This document shows, piece by piece, positions 35,938-43,925 of a stretch of DNA of 64,000 bases. The stretch is from an uncultured Oscillospiraceae bacterium. Its GTDB lineage: Bacteria > Bacillota > Clostridia > Oscillospirales > Ruminococcaceae. The notes beneath the pieces were generated by a model. That model had not been told where the DNA came from. It searched no databases and worked only from the letters and a program-made list of their open reading frames with translations. The DNA lies in assembly GCA_900539195.1 (NCBI GenBank), contig UQBC01000008.1, forward strand, positions 1 to 64,000, in the 5' to 3' direction. How positions within the stretch are numbered: the stretch's first letter is position 1; each line of letters opens with the position of its first letter. Position numbers and translations under genes: made by a program.

Positions 35938-36957
35938 TTATGTATAATCTTCAAGCAACATATCATCAATTTTTTCTGCGTCAAATGATGAGTTGTTCTC
36001 GGTGGAAATCGGTCTGCTGTTCTTTTCGTCATTTACCTGCTGTTCGGTCGTAATACCCTTTGAGTGCCAGTTTTCGAGTATCTTGCTGATATACGGAAAA
36101 GCAAACTGACCCTTTGCATTTACATTGATCTCATAAGCCAGTCTGACCATATCGGAATTGAAATTCCATACGTTATACCATAAATCGACAAAGTCCTTTT
36201 CCCTCTGTGTCAATGCCCTGTTTATCCCGAACATGGACTTGACAGAACTTTCTGCAACGTTTTTTGATTGCAGCTTTGATATTTGTCTTTCCGCTGCGGC
36301 AAGGTCGTTTATGCCGTTTTCCATCCAGTTCATCGCTGTTTCTTTAAGATATGCCGGCGATGCTTTATTTATCGAAAAGCAGTAGTCGACCATCATAAGC
36401 GCAACCTCGGTAGGAAGTCCTATATGCTCCGTAATTGTGATAAGAGCGTTCTGCTCGGTATGCTTAAGAGGTCTGCCGTAAAGGGTTTCGCAGGTCTTGA
36501 AAAGAAAATCGACCTTATCGTCTTTCTTTATCGTGTCTGCAATCTCTGACGGAGAAAATTCGGGAGAGCGTAAAGCCGCTGCTTTTACTGCGGCAAATTC
36601 AGCCTGTTGTGCCGTAACGACCGATGAAGCCGTTACGTCTGCCGATACAGCTGACATAACAGGTTCTTTTGCTTGCGGTTTTGGAGCAGGCACACCCTGT
36701 TTCGGTGCATATATACCCTGATTCTGCGACAGAAGTCCTACCTGTTCCCAGAATGAAAGTGCGTCCTTTACGTCTTCCGCATTCATTGAAAGCGCCGCAG
36801 ATATCTCCACGTCGCTGAGCTGTTCTCCGCAGTGCCGCAGAAAGTACAGCAGTACTTTGATACTGCTTCCGCTTGCTATTTTTATGTATTTGTCAACGAC
36901 ATCCGAAGGCACTGCAAACACACTGCCCCAGCTGCCGAGATTGATCATATAATTCAT
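35938..36957 (-). CDS. DnaD-domain replication protein
   Basis: A 339-residue primosomal-type protein. The N-terminal ~100 residues look like the winged-helix DDBH1 domain (LGSWGSVFAVPSDVVDKYIKIASGSSIKVLLYFLRH). A Pro/Ala/Val linker follows, then DnaD C-terminal DDBH2 domains with LYGRPLKHTEQNALITI and YNVWNFNSDMVRLAYEI. I choose ATG 36957 since GGAG precedes it by 6 bases; the frame is open further up but that part lies in a structured leader. It probably acts with the DnaI neighbour in helicase loading. Confidence 0.9.
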   Translation of the reverse strand: MNYMINLGSWGSVFAVPSDVVDKYIKIASGSSIKVLLYFLRHCGEQLSDVEISAALSMNAEDVKDALSFWEQVGLLSQNQGIYAPKQGVPAPKPQAKEPVMSAVSADVTASSVVTAQQAEFAAVKAAALRSPEFSPSEIADTIKKDDKVDFLFKTCETLYGRPLKHTEQNALITITEHIGLPTEVALMMVDYCFSINKASPAYLKETAMNWMENGINDLAAAERQISKLQSKNVAESSVKSMFGINRALTQREKDFVDLWYNVWNFNSDMVRLAYEINVNAKGQFAFPYISKILENWHSKGITTEQQVNDEKNSRPISTENNSSFDAEKIDDMLLEDYT

Positions 36958-37157
36958 AATTGCTCCGTTTTCTTTTAGTTGTTCTGTATATGCTGTAAAT
37001 ACTGCCGGTTCATACCGACACAATATACGCCGTCTTTTGTCGTCAGACAAAAGGATTTGATGGTAAAATATTCTCAGACTTGCGACGTTCTGCAAGCCGT
37101 GCCTTTACACAGCAAAATTCGCTCTCAGCGAATTTTATGTCTGAGGTTATTATACCA
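36958..37157 (-). promoter_or_regulatory. dnaD promoter and structured leader
   Basis: An extended -10 box TGGTATAAT (minus strand, 37149-37157) has a poor -35. The predicted leader of about 185 bases is rich in hairpins: a 10-bp stem at 37114-37136 (AAAATTCGCT), a 5-bp stem at 37079-37096, a perfect 8-bp stem at 37034-37053 (CTTTTGTC/GACAAAAG) and a small one at 37006-37017. None ends in a T-run. I recognise no known riboswitch. The gene-free stretch 36958-37303 also holds a plus-strand promoter. Confidence 0.5.
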
Positions 37158-37237
37158 CAACCGCCCCGGAATTGCACTACTTTTAAGAAAATTTCCGTCC
37201 GACAGTTCATATAATCTTTTTTTACAGTTGACGTATA

Positions 37238-37266
37238 TTGTATTCAGGCTATTTTTATGTTATTAT
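37238..37266 (+). promoter_or_regulatory. Possible promoter of the HAD-domain gene
   Basis: TTGTAT (37238-37243) and TATTAT (37261-37266) are 17 bases apart. A better -35-like TTGACG at 37228 is too far from any -10 box. Medium support only. Confidence 0.5.
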
Positions 37267-37303
37267 ATTCTAAGTGTTAAAATTCAGAAAGGCTGGTTTA
37301 CAT

Positions 37304-39280
37304 ATGGGAGTAAAACTCAGGCTGTACAATTTTCTTATAAACCGTAACCGCATAGTAAAACATCACTATGAGCATTTCGTTCTGACTCACGATAATATAC
37401 ACGCAACTGCGCCGTTTGTATCGTGGGGATATGCCGTATGGCTCAATATAAAATATCCGCTTCTCCACCTTCCGGACAAAGAACTGAAATACAGACAGAA
37501 AGCGGCAAATGAAAGCTGTTCGGCTTTTGCGCTCACTGCCGATGAAACCGCAAAAGCACTTTGCAAAGCGGATATAGTATCATTCGATGTTTTTGATACG
37601 CTGATACTTCGGCCTTTTTCCGCTCCGGCCGACCTGTTTTATATCATCGGAGAAAAACTCGGAATACCTGATTTCCGCACACTGCGCAAAAAGTGTGAAA
37701 GTGACGCAAGAAAACAGAAAACAGCGACAGACGGTACTGCGGAAATAACTATAAAAGATATATACGAACTTGTGTCAAAGAAAACGGGCGTTGCGCCACA
37801 GCTCGGAATCAGGACTGAATGTGAAACGGAATTATCATTGTGCCGTGCAAATCCGTTTATGCTTGAAGTATATAAAAAGGTGCTTTCGGCAGGAAAGACA
37901 ATTATAATAACTACCGATATGTATATGCCCGAAGAGTTTTTTGAAGAGCTTCTTCACAAGAACGGATTTGACGGGTACGACAGAATTTTTCTTTCGTGTG
38001 CTCACGGATGTGGGAAAAGCGATGGAAAGATATATGATATAATAAAAAAACAATACGGAAATAAGCGCTGTATTCATATCGGCGACAATCGGCATTCGGA
38101 TATCAAAAATGCCGCAAAAGCAGGATTTGAAACGATTTATTATCCAAACATCAATAATTATGCCAAGGACTATCGACCGCACAATATGTCATACCTCATC
38201 GGCTCTGTTTACTCCGGTCTTGTAAATGCAAGACTTTACTGCGGCACGAATTGCTCCGAAGCTTATGAATACGGCTATAAATGCGGCGGCTTACTTATAC
38301 TCGGATATTGTCATTTCATATATAAAATGACAAAGGAGAAAAAAGCGGACAAAGTATTTTTCTTTGCCCGTGACGGTTATATTGTAAAGCAGATTTTCGA
38401 CCGCCTGTACCCCGATATCAAAACAGAATATATATACTGGTCAAGGACAGCCGCAACCAAGCTTTGCGCCGATATATTTCCGTTCGACTATGTAAGACGG
38501 TTTGTAAGTCAGAAAATCGGCAGGAACTATACCATGAAAGAAATTTTTACGGCGATGGAGCTTTCCTGCACAGATTACTCACTTATGCCGGATGAGATAC
38601 TTACAAACGCCAACCGCAAGCGAGTGGAAGAAATTGTTTACAACAATATAAAGAGAATAGCGGATAGCTACTCTGCTATGACCGACTGTGCAAAGGCGTA
38701 CTTTGCCGAAAAAACAAGCGGTTGTAAAAATATTCTCACTGTAGACTGCGGCTGGGCTGGAAGCGGAAGTATAATGCTTGATGCGCTGTTTAACCGGAAA
38801 TTCGGTATGGATATAACCGTGACAGGCTTACTTGCCGGCACCAACACCAGATTCCAGCTTGACAGTGATTTCAGCGAAACATATTTTGCCGACGGCAAGC
38901 TTATTTCGTATTGCTTCTCGTCATCGCTTAACCGCAGGTACTATGAAAATCATCACCCCGATATGAAACACAACATCTATTTTGAACTGTTGTTCGGCGC
39001 TCCCGAGCCGTCGTTTGCAGGATTCGGCACAGATGGCACCTTTAACTTTGACAGCGAGTGTGAGAATGCGGAAACAGTCAAAGAAATCCATTGCGGCGAG
39101 TGTGATTTTATAAACGATTATCTTGAGGTATGCAAAGCAGTACCATATCTCGGAAATATCAGCGGAAGTGACGCATATGCACCGTTTTCCTCCGCAATAT
39201 CCAACAGCAGATACCTTACCGAAGTATTTGCAGATACCGTTTTCGATGATACCGCTTCCGGAAGAAAAGACAAAATATAA
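37304..39280 (+). CDS. HAD-superfamily protein of the COG5610 type
   Basis: A 658-residue protein from ATG 37304 (AAAGG 11 bases upstream; a GTG at 37274 would add 10 residues). A HAD hydrolase domain at about 90-290 has motif I SFDVFDTLILR (Asp95), motif II TTDMYMP, the Lys in CGKSDGKIYD and motif III GDNRHSD. The C-terminal ~370 residues contain FFARDGYIVKQIF and other COG5610 features. Such proteins often lie in surface polysaccharide clusters, sometimes fused to glycosyltransferases; here it stands alone between replication genes and dinB. Substrate unknown. Confidence 0.82.
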   Translation: MGVKLRLYNFLINRNRIVKHHYEHFVLTHDNIHATAPFVSWGYAVWLNIKYPLLHLPDKELKYRQKAANESCSAFALTADETAKALCKADIVSFDVFDTLILRPFSAPADLFYIIGEKLGIPDFRTLRKKCESDARKQKTATDGTAEITIKDIYELVSKKTGVAPQLGIRTECETELSLCRANPFMLEVYKKVLSAGKTIIITTDMYMPEEFFEELLHKNGFDGYDRIFLSCAHGCGKSDGKIYDIIKKQYGNKRCIHIGDNRHSDIKNAAKAGFETIYYPNINNYAKDYRPHNMSYLIGSVYSGLVNARLYCGTNCSEAYEYGYKCGGLLILGYCHFIYKMTKEKKADKVFFFARDGYIVKQIFDRLYPDIKTEYIYWSRTAATKLCADIFPFDYVRRFVSQKIGRNYTMKEIFTAMELSCTDYSLMPDEILTNANRKRVEEIVYNNIKRIADSYSAMTDCAKAYFAEKTSGCKNILTVDCGWAGSGSIMLDALFNRKFGMDITVTGLLAGTNTRFQLDSDFSETYFADGKLISYCFSSSLNRRYYENHHPDMKHNIYFELLFGAPEPSFAGFGTDGTFNFDSECENAETVKEIHCGECDFINDYLEVCKAVPYLGNISGSDAYAPFSSAISNSRYLTEVFADTVFDDTASGRKDKI

Positions 39281-39341
39281 AACTGCCGTCTGTGTGATGC
39301 GTACCCGTAATTGCAGGTGCGCATCAAATCAGACGGTAGTT
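39281..39341. terminator. Long hairpin between convergent genes
   Basis: An inverted repeat of about 12 bp (AACTGCCGTCTG with CAGACGGTAGTT) encloses a second stem (TGATGCG with CGCATCA). It separates the HAD-domain gene and dinB and probably terminates both; TTTCTTT follows on the plus strand. Confidence 0.75.
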
Positions 39342-39344
39342 TCT

Positions 39345-40583
39345 TTAACGTAGCGACATATTTCCGGGTAGCGACACAACGGCTTTTGACTTTGGCACGG
39401 AAATGCCCGACATCAACACGGCGTTCTTTATCATTTCATTGCCGAAACGGTTTCTTATGTCAAGTATGCAACGGTCGGCTTTTTCCATCTTGTCAAGCCT
39501 TACGGTATCGGTGAATAAATCATTCTGACATACCGTTCCGCCGTCAACCAGCGAGAACACCGTCACGGTAAGCGACCTTACGGGATTTGCCCAGTCGTAG
39601 TTGTCGCAGAACAGCCTATATGCGGTATCAGCAATTATCATAGGCGAACGTGTTGCTATCGGAAGGTCTGTCTGCCAGTCGACATTTCTGAGCTTGCTCG
39701 ACCTTGCGTTCACCGATACCTTCAAAGCATATTTTTTCTGCGATGTAAGTCTTCTGCCGATATCCTGCGCCAGTTCAAGAAGTATGGGTTTTGCTTCTTC
39801 ACAACAGGTTATATCCGCTGTGGTTGTAACACCGTGGCCGATGCTCTTTGCGGGCATTGAAAAATCCGACGGCAGAACGGGGGAATTATCATTACCGTTT
39901 GCATAGCACCATAGCATATATCCGTTTTTGCCGAGCAACTTCAATATCCAGTCGGGATTGCTTTGCGCAAGCTGTCCTAAGGTAATCACTCCGTATTCTC
40001 TGAGCTTTGCCGTGGTCGCTCTGCCCGCACCTATCATATCACTGAGCGGTAAGCCCCATATCTTTTCACGGAATGACGCCCTCGGTATCACTGTTACTGC
40101 ATCGGGCTTTTTCATATCGCTCCCAAGCTTTGCAAAAACCTTGTTGAACGATACCCCGACCGATATAGTAAGCTCCAGTTCCTTTTTCACGACGCATCTT
40201 ATCTCGTCCGCCACCTTTTCCGGCGGACCGAACAATCTTCTTGTTCCGCTGATATCAAGCCAGCATTCGTCCATTCCGAACGGCTCGATAAGATCCGTAT
40301 ACCGTTCGTATATCCTTCTTGCAAGCCTGCTGTACTTGAGATATTCCTCAAAGTGCGGCGGCACGATCACAAGTCCACTGCACTTCGACTGCGCCGACGC
40401 TATTGTTTCTGCCGTCTTTACACCCTTTGCCTTTGCAAGCTCATTTTTTGCAAGTACGATCCCGTGTCGTTCTTCCACCGAACCGCACACCGCAACCGGA
40501 TAGCCTTTTAGCTCCGGGCGCAGTTTACATTCCACCGATGCAAAGAAATTGTTCATATCACAGTGCAGAATATCACGTTCCAT
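39345..40583 (-). CDS. dinB: Y-family DNA polymerase IV
   Basis: A translesion DNA polymerase. The 412-residue protein has the Y-family catalytic acids: Asp9 in HCDMNNFFASVE and Asp105-Glu106 in GMDECWLDISG. YPVAVCG, the steric-gate region near FF, the helix-hairpin-helix thumb (GAGRATTAKLREYGVITLGQLAQ) and a little-finger domain follow. I use ATG 40583, behind GAGGTGAG. No beta-clamp motif was checked in detail. It is divergent from a RidA/XRE/ImmA unit, with a perfect promoter (TTGACA-17-TATAAT) entwined with repeated operators, so it is probably kept off and induced under stress. Confidence 0.95.
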   Translation of the reverse strand: MERDILHCDMNNFFASVECKLRPELKGYPVAVCGSVEERHGIVLAKNELAKAKGVKTAETIASAQSKCSGLVIVPPHFEEYLKYSRLARRIYERYTDLIEPFGMDECWLDISGTRRLFGPPEKVADEIRCVVKKELELTISVGVSFNKVFAKLGSDMKKPDAVTVIPRASFREKIWGLPLSDMIGAGRATTAKLREYGVITLGQLAQSNPDWILKLLGKNGYMLWCYANGNDNSPVLPSDFSMPAKSIGHGVTTTADITCCEEAKPILLELAQDIGRRLTSQKKYALKVSVNARSSKLRNVDWQTDLPIATRSPMIIADTAYRLFCDNYDWANPVRSLTVTVFSLVDGGTVCQNDLFTDTVRLDKMEKADRCILDIRNRFGNEMIKNAVLMSGISVPKSKAVVSLPGNMSLR

Positions 40584-40607
40584 TATCTCACCTCTTACAC
40601 GTTTCAC

Positions 40608-40636
40608 TTGACATGATACGCAATTTATGGTATCAT
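40608..40636 (+). promoter_or_regulatory. Plus-strand promoter for ridA-XRE-immA
   Basis: TTGACA (40608-40613) and TATCAT (40631-40636) are 17 bases apart, so 11 of 12 consensus bases match. Transcription would start near 40643 and run toward ridA, about 100 bases away. The first ATACGCAATT repeat lies in its spacer and the second at its start point. Confidence 0.72.
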
Positions 40637-40687
40637 AAATACGCAATTAAAATTCCAATCAAGATTATACGCAATTATTTTGCGTTT
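40616..40687. promoter_or_regulatory. Repeated operator ATACGCAATT
   Basis: Three exact direct copies of ATACGCAATT lie at 40616-40625, 40639-40648 and 40667-40676 (steps of 23 and 28 bases). An inverted partial copy, TTTTGCGTTT, is at 40678-40687, so copy three forms ACGCAA-5-TTGCGT. The sites cover the spacer and start of the plus promoter and the -10 and spacer of the dinB promoter. The XRE protein encoded at 41115 is the obvious candidate binder. Confidence 0.75.
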
Positions 40688-40692
40688 GTCAA
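40664..40692 (-). promoter_or_regulatory. dinB promoter
   Basis: On the minus strand TTGACA (40687-40692) and TATAAT (40664-40669) are separated by exactly 17 bases, a perfect consensus. It points at the plus promoter 28 bases away, so the two transcripts overlap at their 5' ends. Confidence 0.85.
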
Positions 40693-40743
40693 GAGAAAAT
40701 GCAATGTATTTGCATATTTTTGAATTTTACGGAGGATACGATT

Positions 40744-41103
40744 ATGATCGAACGTTATGATGTCAACGAAGAATGGGCACACAGCGGTATTATAAAAGCA
40801 GGCGATTTCTGTTTTCTTAATTACTGCGTCGGAAATGTCGGCGGCAGTATCGAACAGCAGGTGAACGGTGCGTTTGACGAAATGGAAAAGCGTCTTGCGC
40901 TTGTCGGACTTACATTTGAAAATGTAGTACAGATGGACTGCCTTTTCAGGGATATATGGGATATTCCCGTTATGGAAAAGGTAATAAAGGAACGTTTCGG
41001 CGGCAAATACCCTGTTCGTAAATCCATACAGACCGAATTTGCGCATATCGGCGGAGAAAACGGACTTAAATTTCAGGCAGACGCAGTAGCATACTGCAAG
41101 TAA
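40744..41103 (+). CDS. RidA/YjgF/UK114-family protein
   Basis: A 119-residue protein of the RidA superfamily, small trimeric proteins some of which deaminate reactive enamines and imines. The family shape is visible: HSGIIKAGDFCFLNYCVGNVGGSIEQQVNGAFDEMEKRL, then VVQMDCLFRDI, and the C-terminal YPVRKSIQTEF with the likely functional Arg and FQADAVAYCK. I start at ATG 40744, with GGAGG 8 bases before. It opens the unit with the XRE and ImmA genes. Whether it has RidA activity or a regulatory role here is open. Confidence 0.87.
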   Translation: MIERYDVNEEWAHSGIIKAGDFCFLNYCVGNVGGSIEQQVNGAFDEMEKRLALVGLTFENVVQMDCLFRDIWDIPVMEKVIKERFGGKYPVRKSIQTEFAHIGGENGLKFQADAVAYCK

Positions 41104-41114
41104 AAGGAGTAATT

Positions 41115-41510
41115 ATGAAATTCTGTGATAAAGTAAAGAAAGAACGCCGTGCGAAAGGTCTTACGCAACAGCAGTTTGCCGATATGCTCGGCGTATCGCT
41201 GAGAACAATAACAAACTATGAAAAGGGCGAAAGCTATCCAAAACAGCGTGAGATATACGGCAAAATGGCGGAGATACTCGGCATTGATATAAACTATCTT
41301 CTTACCGAAAACGAAGAATTCTACATAAGCGCAAACGAAAAGTACGGCGCTACAGGCGCACAGCAGGCAAAGGCGCTCATGCAGGAGGTAACGGGACTTT
41401 TTGCAGGCGGCGAGCTTGACCAGGATGACATGGACGAAATGATGAAAGCCATACAGGATGCCTACTGGATAGCAAAAGAGAAGAACAAGAAATACGCTTC
41501 AAAGGGATAA
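41115..41510 (+). CDS. XRE-family repressor (ImmR/DdrO-like by context)
   Basis: A 131-residue regulator with an N-terminal HTH_3 domain (residues 5-62: RRAKGLTQQQFADMLGVS, LRTITNYEKGESYPKQ) and a helical C-terminal part that could dimerise. The next gene, 9 bases on, encodes an ImmA/IrrE metallopeptidase. In ICEBs1 (ImmR/ImmA) and Deinococcus (DdrO/IrrE) such a peptidase cleaves the adjacent XRE repressor to release its targets. By analogy this protein would bind the ATACGCAATT sites and control dinB and its own unit; that is inference. Confidence 0.9.
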   Translation: MKFCDKVKKERRAKGLTQQQFADMLGVSLRTITNYEKGESYPKQREIYGKMAEILGIDINYLLTENEEFYISANEKYGATGAQQAKALMQEVTGLFAGGELDQDDMDEMMKAIQDAYWIAKEKNKKYASKG

Positions 41511-41519
41511 GGAGCAAAA

Positions 41520-42041
41520 ATGCTTAGTTGTTTTAACGAAGCGGTCGCAAAAGCAGACGAGTTGATAGCCATTTACGGCAGATGCAGTCCTAAAAGGCTC
41601 GCACGGGAGCTTGATATAGAGGTTCTCGAAAGAAATTTTTCAAAGCAGAAAGGCGCATACAAGCTGATACTGAAAAACCCGTTCATCTTTATTAAACGTG
41701 ACCTTAGCGACAGCATGAAAAAAATTGTCCTTATGCACGAAATAGGTCACGACAGGCTCCACAGGGATAAGGCAGACGACAGCGGCGGCTTTGCCGAATA
41801 CGACATATTCGATATGCTTGACCATTCAATGGAATATGAGGCTAATGTTTTTGCAGCACAGTTTCTTATATCCGATGAAGAGCTTTACGACTGCATAAAT
41901 TGCGGCTATGATATTGACAAAACTGCGGCGGCGCTCTGTACCGACCGTAATATTATTGCTCTTAAAGTCGATATTCTGAAAAAACAGGGCGCAAAACTCT
42001 ACTCTCAGCTTCACGACAATAAATTTCTTTCAGGCGACTGA
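41520..42041 (+). CDS. ImmA/IrrE-family metallopeptidase
   Basis: A 173-residue zinc peptidase. HEIGH (residues 73-77) gives the two His ligands and catalytic Glu74; EYEANVFAAQFL has the third ligand Glu107 and the family's AN-x-FAA pattern. The C-terminal part (DIDKTAAALCTDRNIIALKV) resembles the helical segment seen in ImmA proteins. It sits right after an XRE gene, the hallmark arrangement of protease-inactivated repressor switches. The activating signal cannot be read from sequence. Confidence 0.92.
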   Translation: MLSCFNEAVAKADELIAIYGRCSPKRLARELDIEVLERNFSKQKGAYKLILKNPFIFIKRDLSDSMKKIVLMHEIGHDRLHRDKADDSGGFAEYDIFDMLDHSMEYEANVFAAQFLISDEELYDCINCGYDIDKTAAALCTDRNIIALKVDILKKQGAKLYSQLHDNKFLSGD

Positions 42042-42055
42042 AAAACGAGGTTACT

Positions 42056-43876
42056 ATGAATAAATTTCTGATATATTTCAAGGCAAGCGAACATGGCAGT
42101 GCGTATCTTATGCGTTTTATCTCCGCATGGCTGTGCGCTCTTGTTGTAATGCCGCTGTTCAGCACCGTAAAGGTGTTTGATAAAGAATACGCCGGCAACA
42201 TTTCTATACCGATACTTATAATATTTTTTCTTATATTCTTAGCGATATTTACTCTTATGCGTGCTGTAAAGCCGCTAAAAAATCAAAAGACAGATGCGGC
42301 GGCACTGCTTGCATCAATAACGGTTTTTGCCGTGACGCAGGCGTTAATGTATTTTGATGATAACGGAAAAAATACCGTAATATTTCTTGGTTTTGCACCG
42401 TTTCTCGCACTTGCCGTATGGTATACTCTCGGAAAGTTCCGGCTCAGGCTTCCCGCTTTTTCAAAAAAGCTCTTTCCGGCAGTGCTGATAATTTCGGCAA
42501 TATTTATGCTGACGTTCACTGCGGGCGCAATGGCTATGAGGTACTTCAACCTGTATACGCCGTGCTTTGACTTCGGCATATTCACGCAGATGTTTGAGAA
42601 TATGAAAGACGGAGTCGGACCGGTTACCACTGTAGAGCGTAACTATGAGCTGTCGCACTTTGCCGTGCATTTCTCTCCTGCCTATTATCTGATGTTGCCG
42701 TTCTATTTGATTTATCCGCACCCGGTAACACTTCAGATATTACAGGGCCTGTTTGTCACAAGCGGAATAATCCCGGTGTTTCTTATCGCAAGGAAATACG
42801 GTTTTTCTAAGATTCATTCCGCACTTATATCTGCGATATACGCTCTTTATCCTGCTTTTACAGGCGGCTGTACATATGATATGCACGAAAACTGTATGCT
42901 CCCTGCACTTATTCTGTGGCTGATATGGGCGATAGAACGGGAAAAGACTATACCGATATTTGTCTTTGCGCTGCTGACGCTCACGGTAAAAGAAGACGCG
43001 GCAGTCTATGTGGCAGTTATCGCATTGTATCTGCTTTTATCAGACCGCAGTAAGAAAATCAGAAAATTATCCGTTTTTATTCTGGCAGGAGCAATAGTAT
43101 ATTTCCTATGTGCCTGTCTGTATCTTAACAGCAACGGTCTTGGCATTATGGACTGGCGTTATAAGGAGTATATCTACAGCGGAGGCTCTACACTCATACC
43201 TATAATAGTAACTGCGTTCACAAATCCGGGATATATACTGTCAAACCTGTTTACCGATGAAAAACTCGGCTTTACCGTTCAGACGCTCGGCATACTCGGA
43301 TTTATCCCGCTTGTAAGCAAGAAATTCGCACGTTACATATTACTGATACCGTTTGTGCTTGTCAATCTGATGCCGATGTACACATATCAGCACTCAATAT
43401 TCTTCCAATATGTATTCGGTTCTTGTTCACTTCTGATATGGCTCTTTATAATGAATCTGTCGGAGCTTTCATACAACAAGGCAAGATGCTTTACCATATT
43501 CTCTCTTATCGCCTGTGCGGTAATGTTTGCGTCAACTATGTCGGGGCTGGCAAACAACTTTTATATTTCCGATAAGGAAACAAAGGCGGCGGTGATCGAA
43601 TATCTTGAACAGCTCCCCGATAACGAAAACGAGAGCATAACAGCAAACACATTCTTTATATCTGCACTTTATAAGCAGAAAGAACTATATACGATAAACG
43701 ACCGTAACGAACCGACAAACGAATCCGCACCGCTTGCCGATATCGTTCTGCTTGACAAAAACAATGCAAAGTTCGATGTGAATTATAAATACTTCATATC
43801 CCTCGGTATGAAAGAAACAAAAATAGATAATGAGCTTGTCGCAAAGAGAGTTGTAAGGCTTGAGATTAAAAACTGA
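42056..43876 (+). CDS. DUF2079 multi-pass membrane protein
   Basis: A 606-residue membrane protein with about ten or more hydrophobic helices. The DUF2079 marks are present: FDFGIFTQMFENMKDG, SHFAVHFSPAYYLMLPFY and YDMHENCMLPALILWLIWA. The family is related in topology to GT-C glycosyltransferases but has no proven function. It is 14 bases after immA and may be read through from the ridA unit, though a role in the damage response would be surprising. A strong terminator follows. Confidence 0.87.
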   Translation: MNKFLIYFKASEHGSAYLMRFISAWLCALVVMPLFSTVKVFDKEYAGNISIPILIIFFLIFLAIFTLMRAVKPLKNQKTDAAALLASITVFAVTQALMYFDDNGKNTVIFLGFAPFLALAVWYTLGKFRLRLPAFSKKLFPAVLIISAIFMLTFTAGAMAMRYFNLYTPCFDFGIFTQMFENMKDGVGPVTTVERNYELSHFAVHFSPAYYLMLPFYLIYPHPVTLQILQGLFVTSGIIPVFLIARKYGFSKIHSALISAIYALYPAFTGGCTYDMHENCMLPALILWLIWAIEREKTIPIFVFALLTLTVKEDAAVYVAVIALYLLLSDRSKKIRKLSVFILAGAIVYFLCACLYLNSNGLGIMDWRYKEYIYSGGSTLIPIIVTAFTNPGYILSNLFTDEKLGFTVQTLGILGFIPLVSKKFARYILLIPFVLVNLMPMYTYQHSIFFQYVFGSCSLLIWLFIMNLSELSYNKARCFTIFSLIACAVMFASTMSGLANNFYISDKETKAAVIEYLEQLPDNENESITANTFFISALYKQKELYTINDRNEPTNESAPLADIVLLDKNNAKFDVNYKYFISLGMKETKIDNELVAKRVVRLEIKN

Positions 43877-43884
43877 CAGAATAT

Positions 43885-43925
43885 GAAACGAGCATCGGGT
43901 GACCGATGCTCGTTTCAATATTTAT
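43885..43925 (+). terminator. Terminator after the DUF2079 gene
   Basis: A 14-bp perfect stem (GAAACGAGCATCGG and CCGATGCTCGTTTC, GTGA loop, 43885-43916) followed by AATATTTATTTC. It closes the ridA-to-DUF2079 unit. Confidence 0.9.

Noticed and set aside
40699..40715. ATGCAA-TGTAT-TTGCAT inverted repeat as a separate operator
   Set aside because: It is only 6 bp per arm in very AT-rich DNA and does not overlap either predicted promoter core; noted but not annotated.
40584..40743. LexA box controlling dinB
   Set aside because: I looked for a GAAC-N4-GTTC-type inverted site as in Firmicutes and found none; the repeats present have a different sequence.
41115..42041. XRE-ImmA pair as part of a prophage or ICE
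   Set aside because: No integrase, excisionase, portal, relaxase or attachment repeat is seen on either side; flanking genes are chromosomal.
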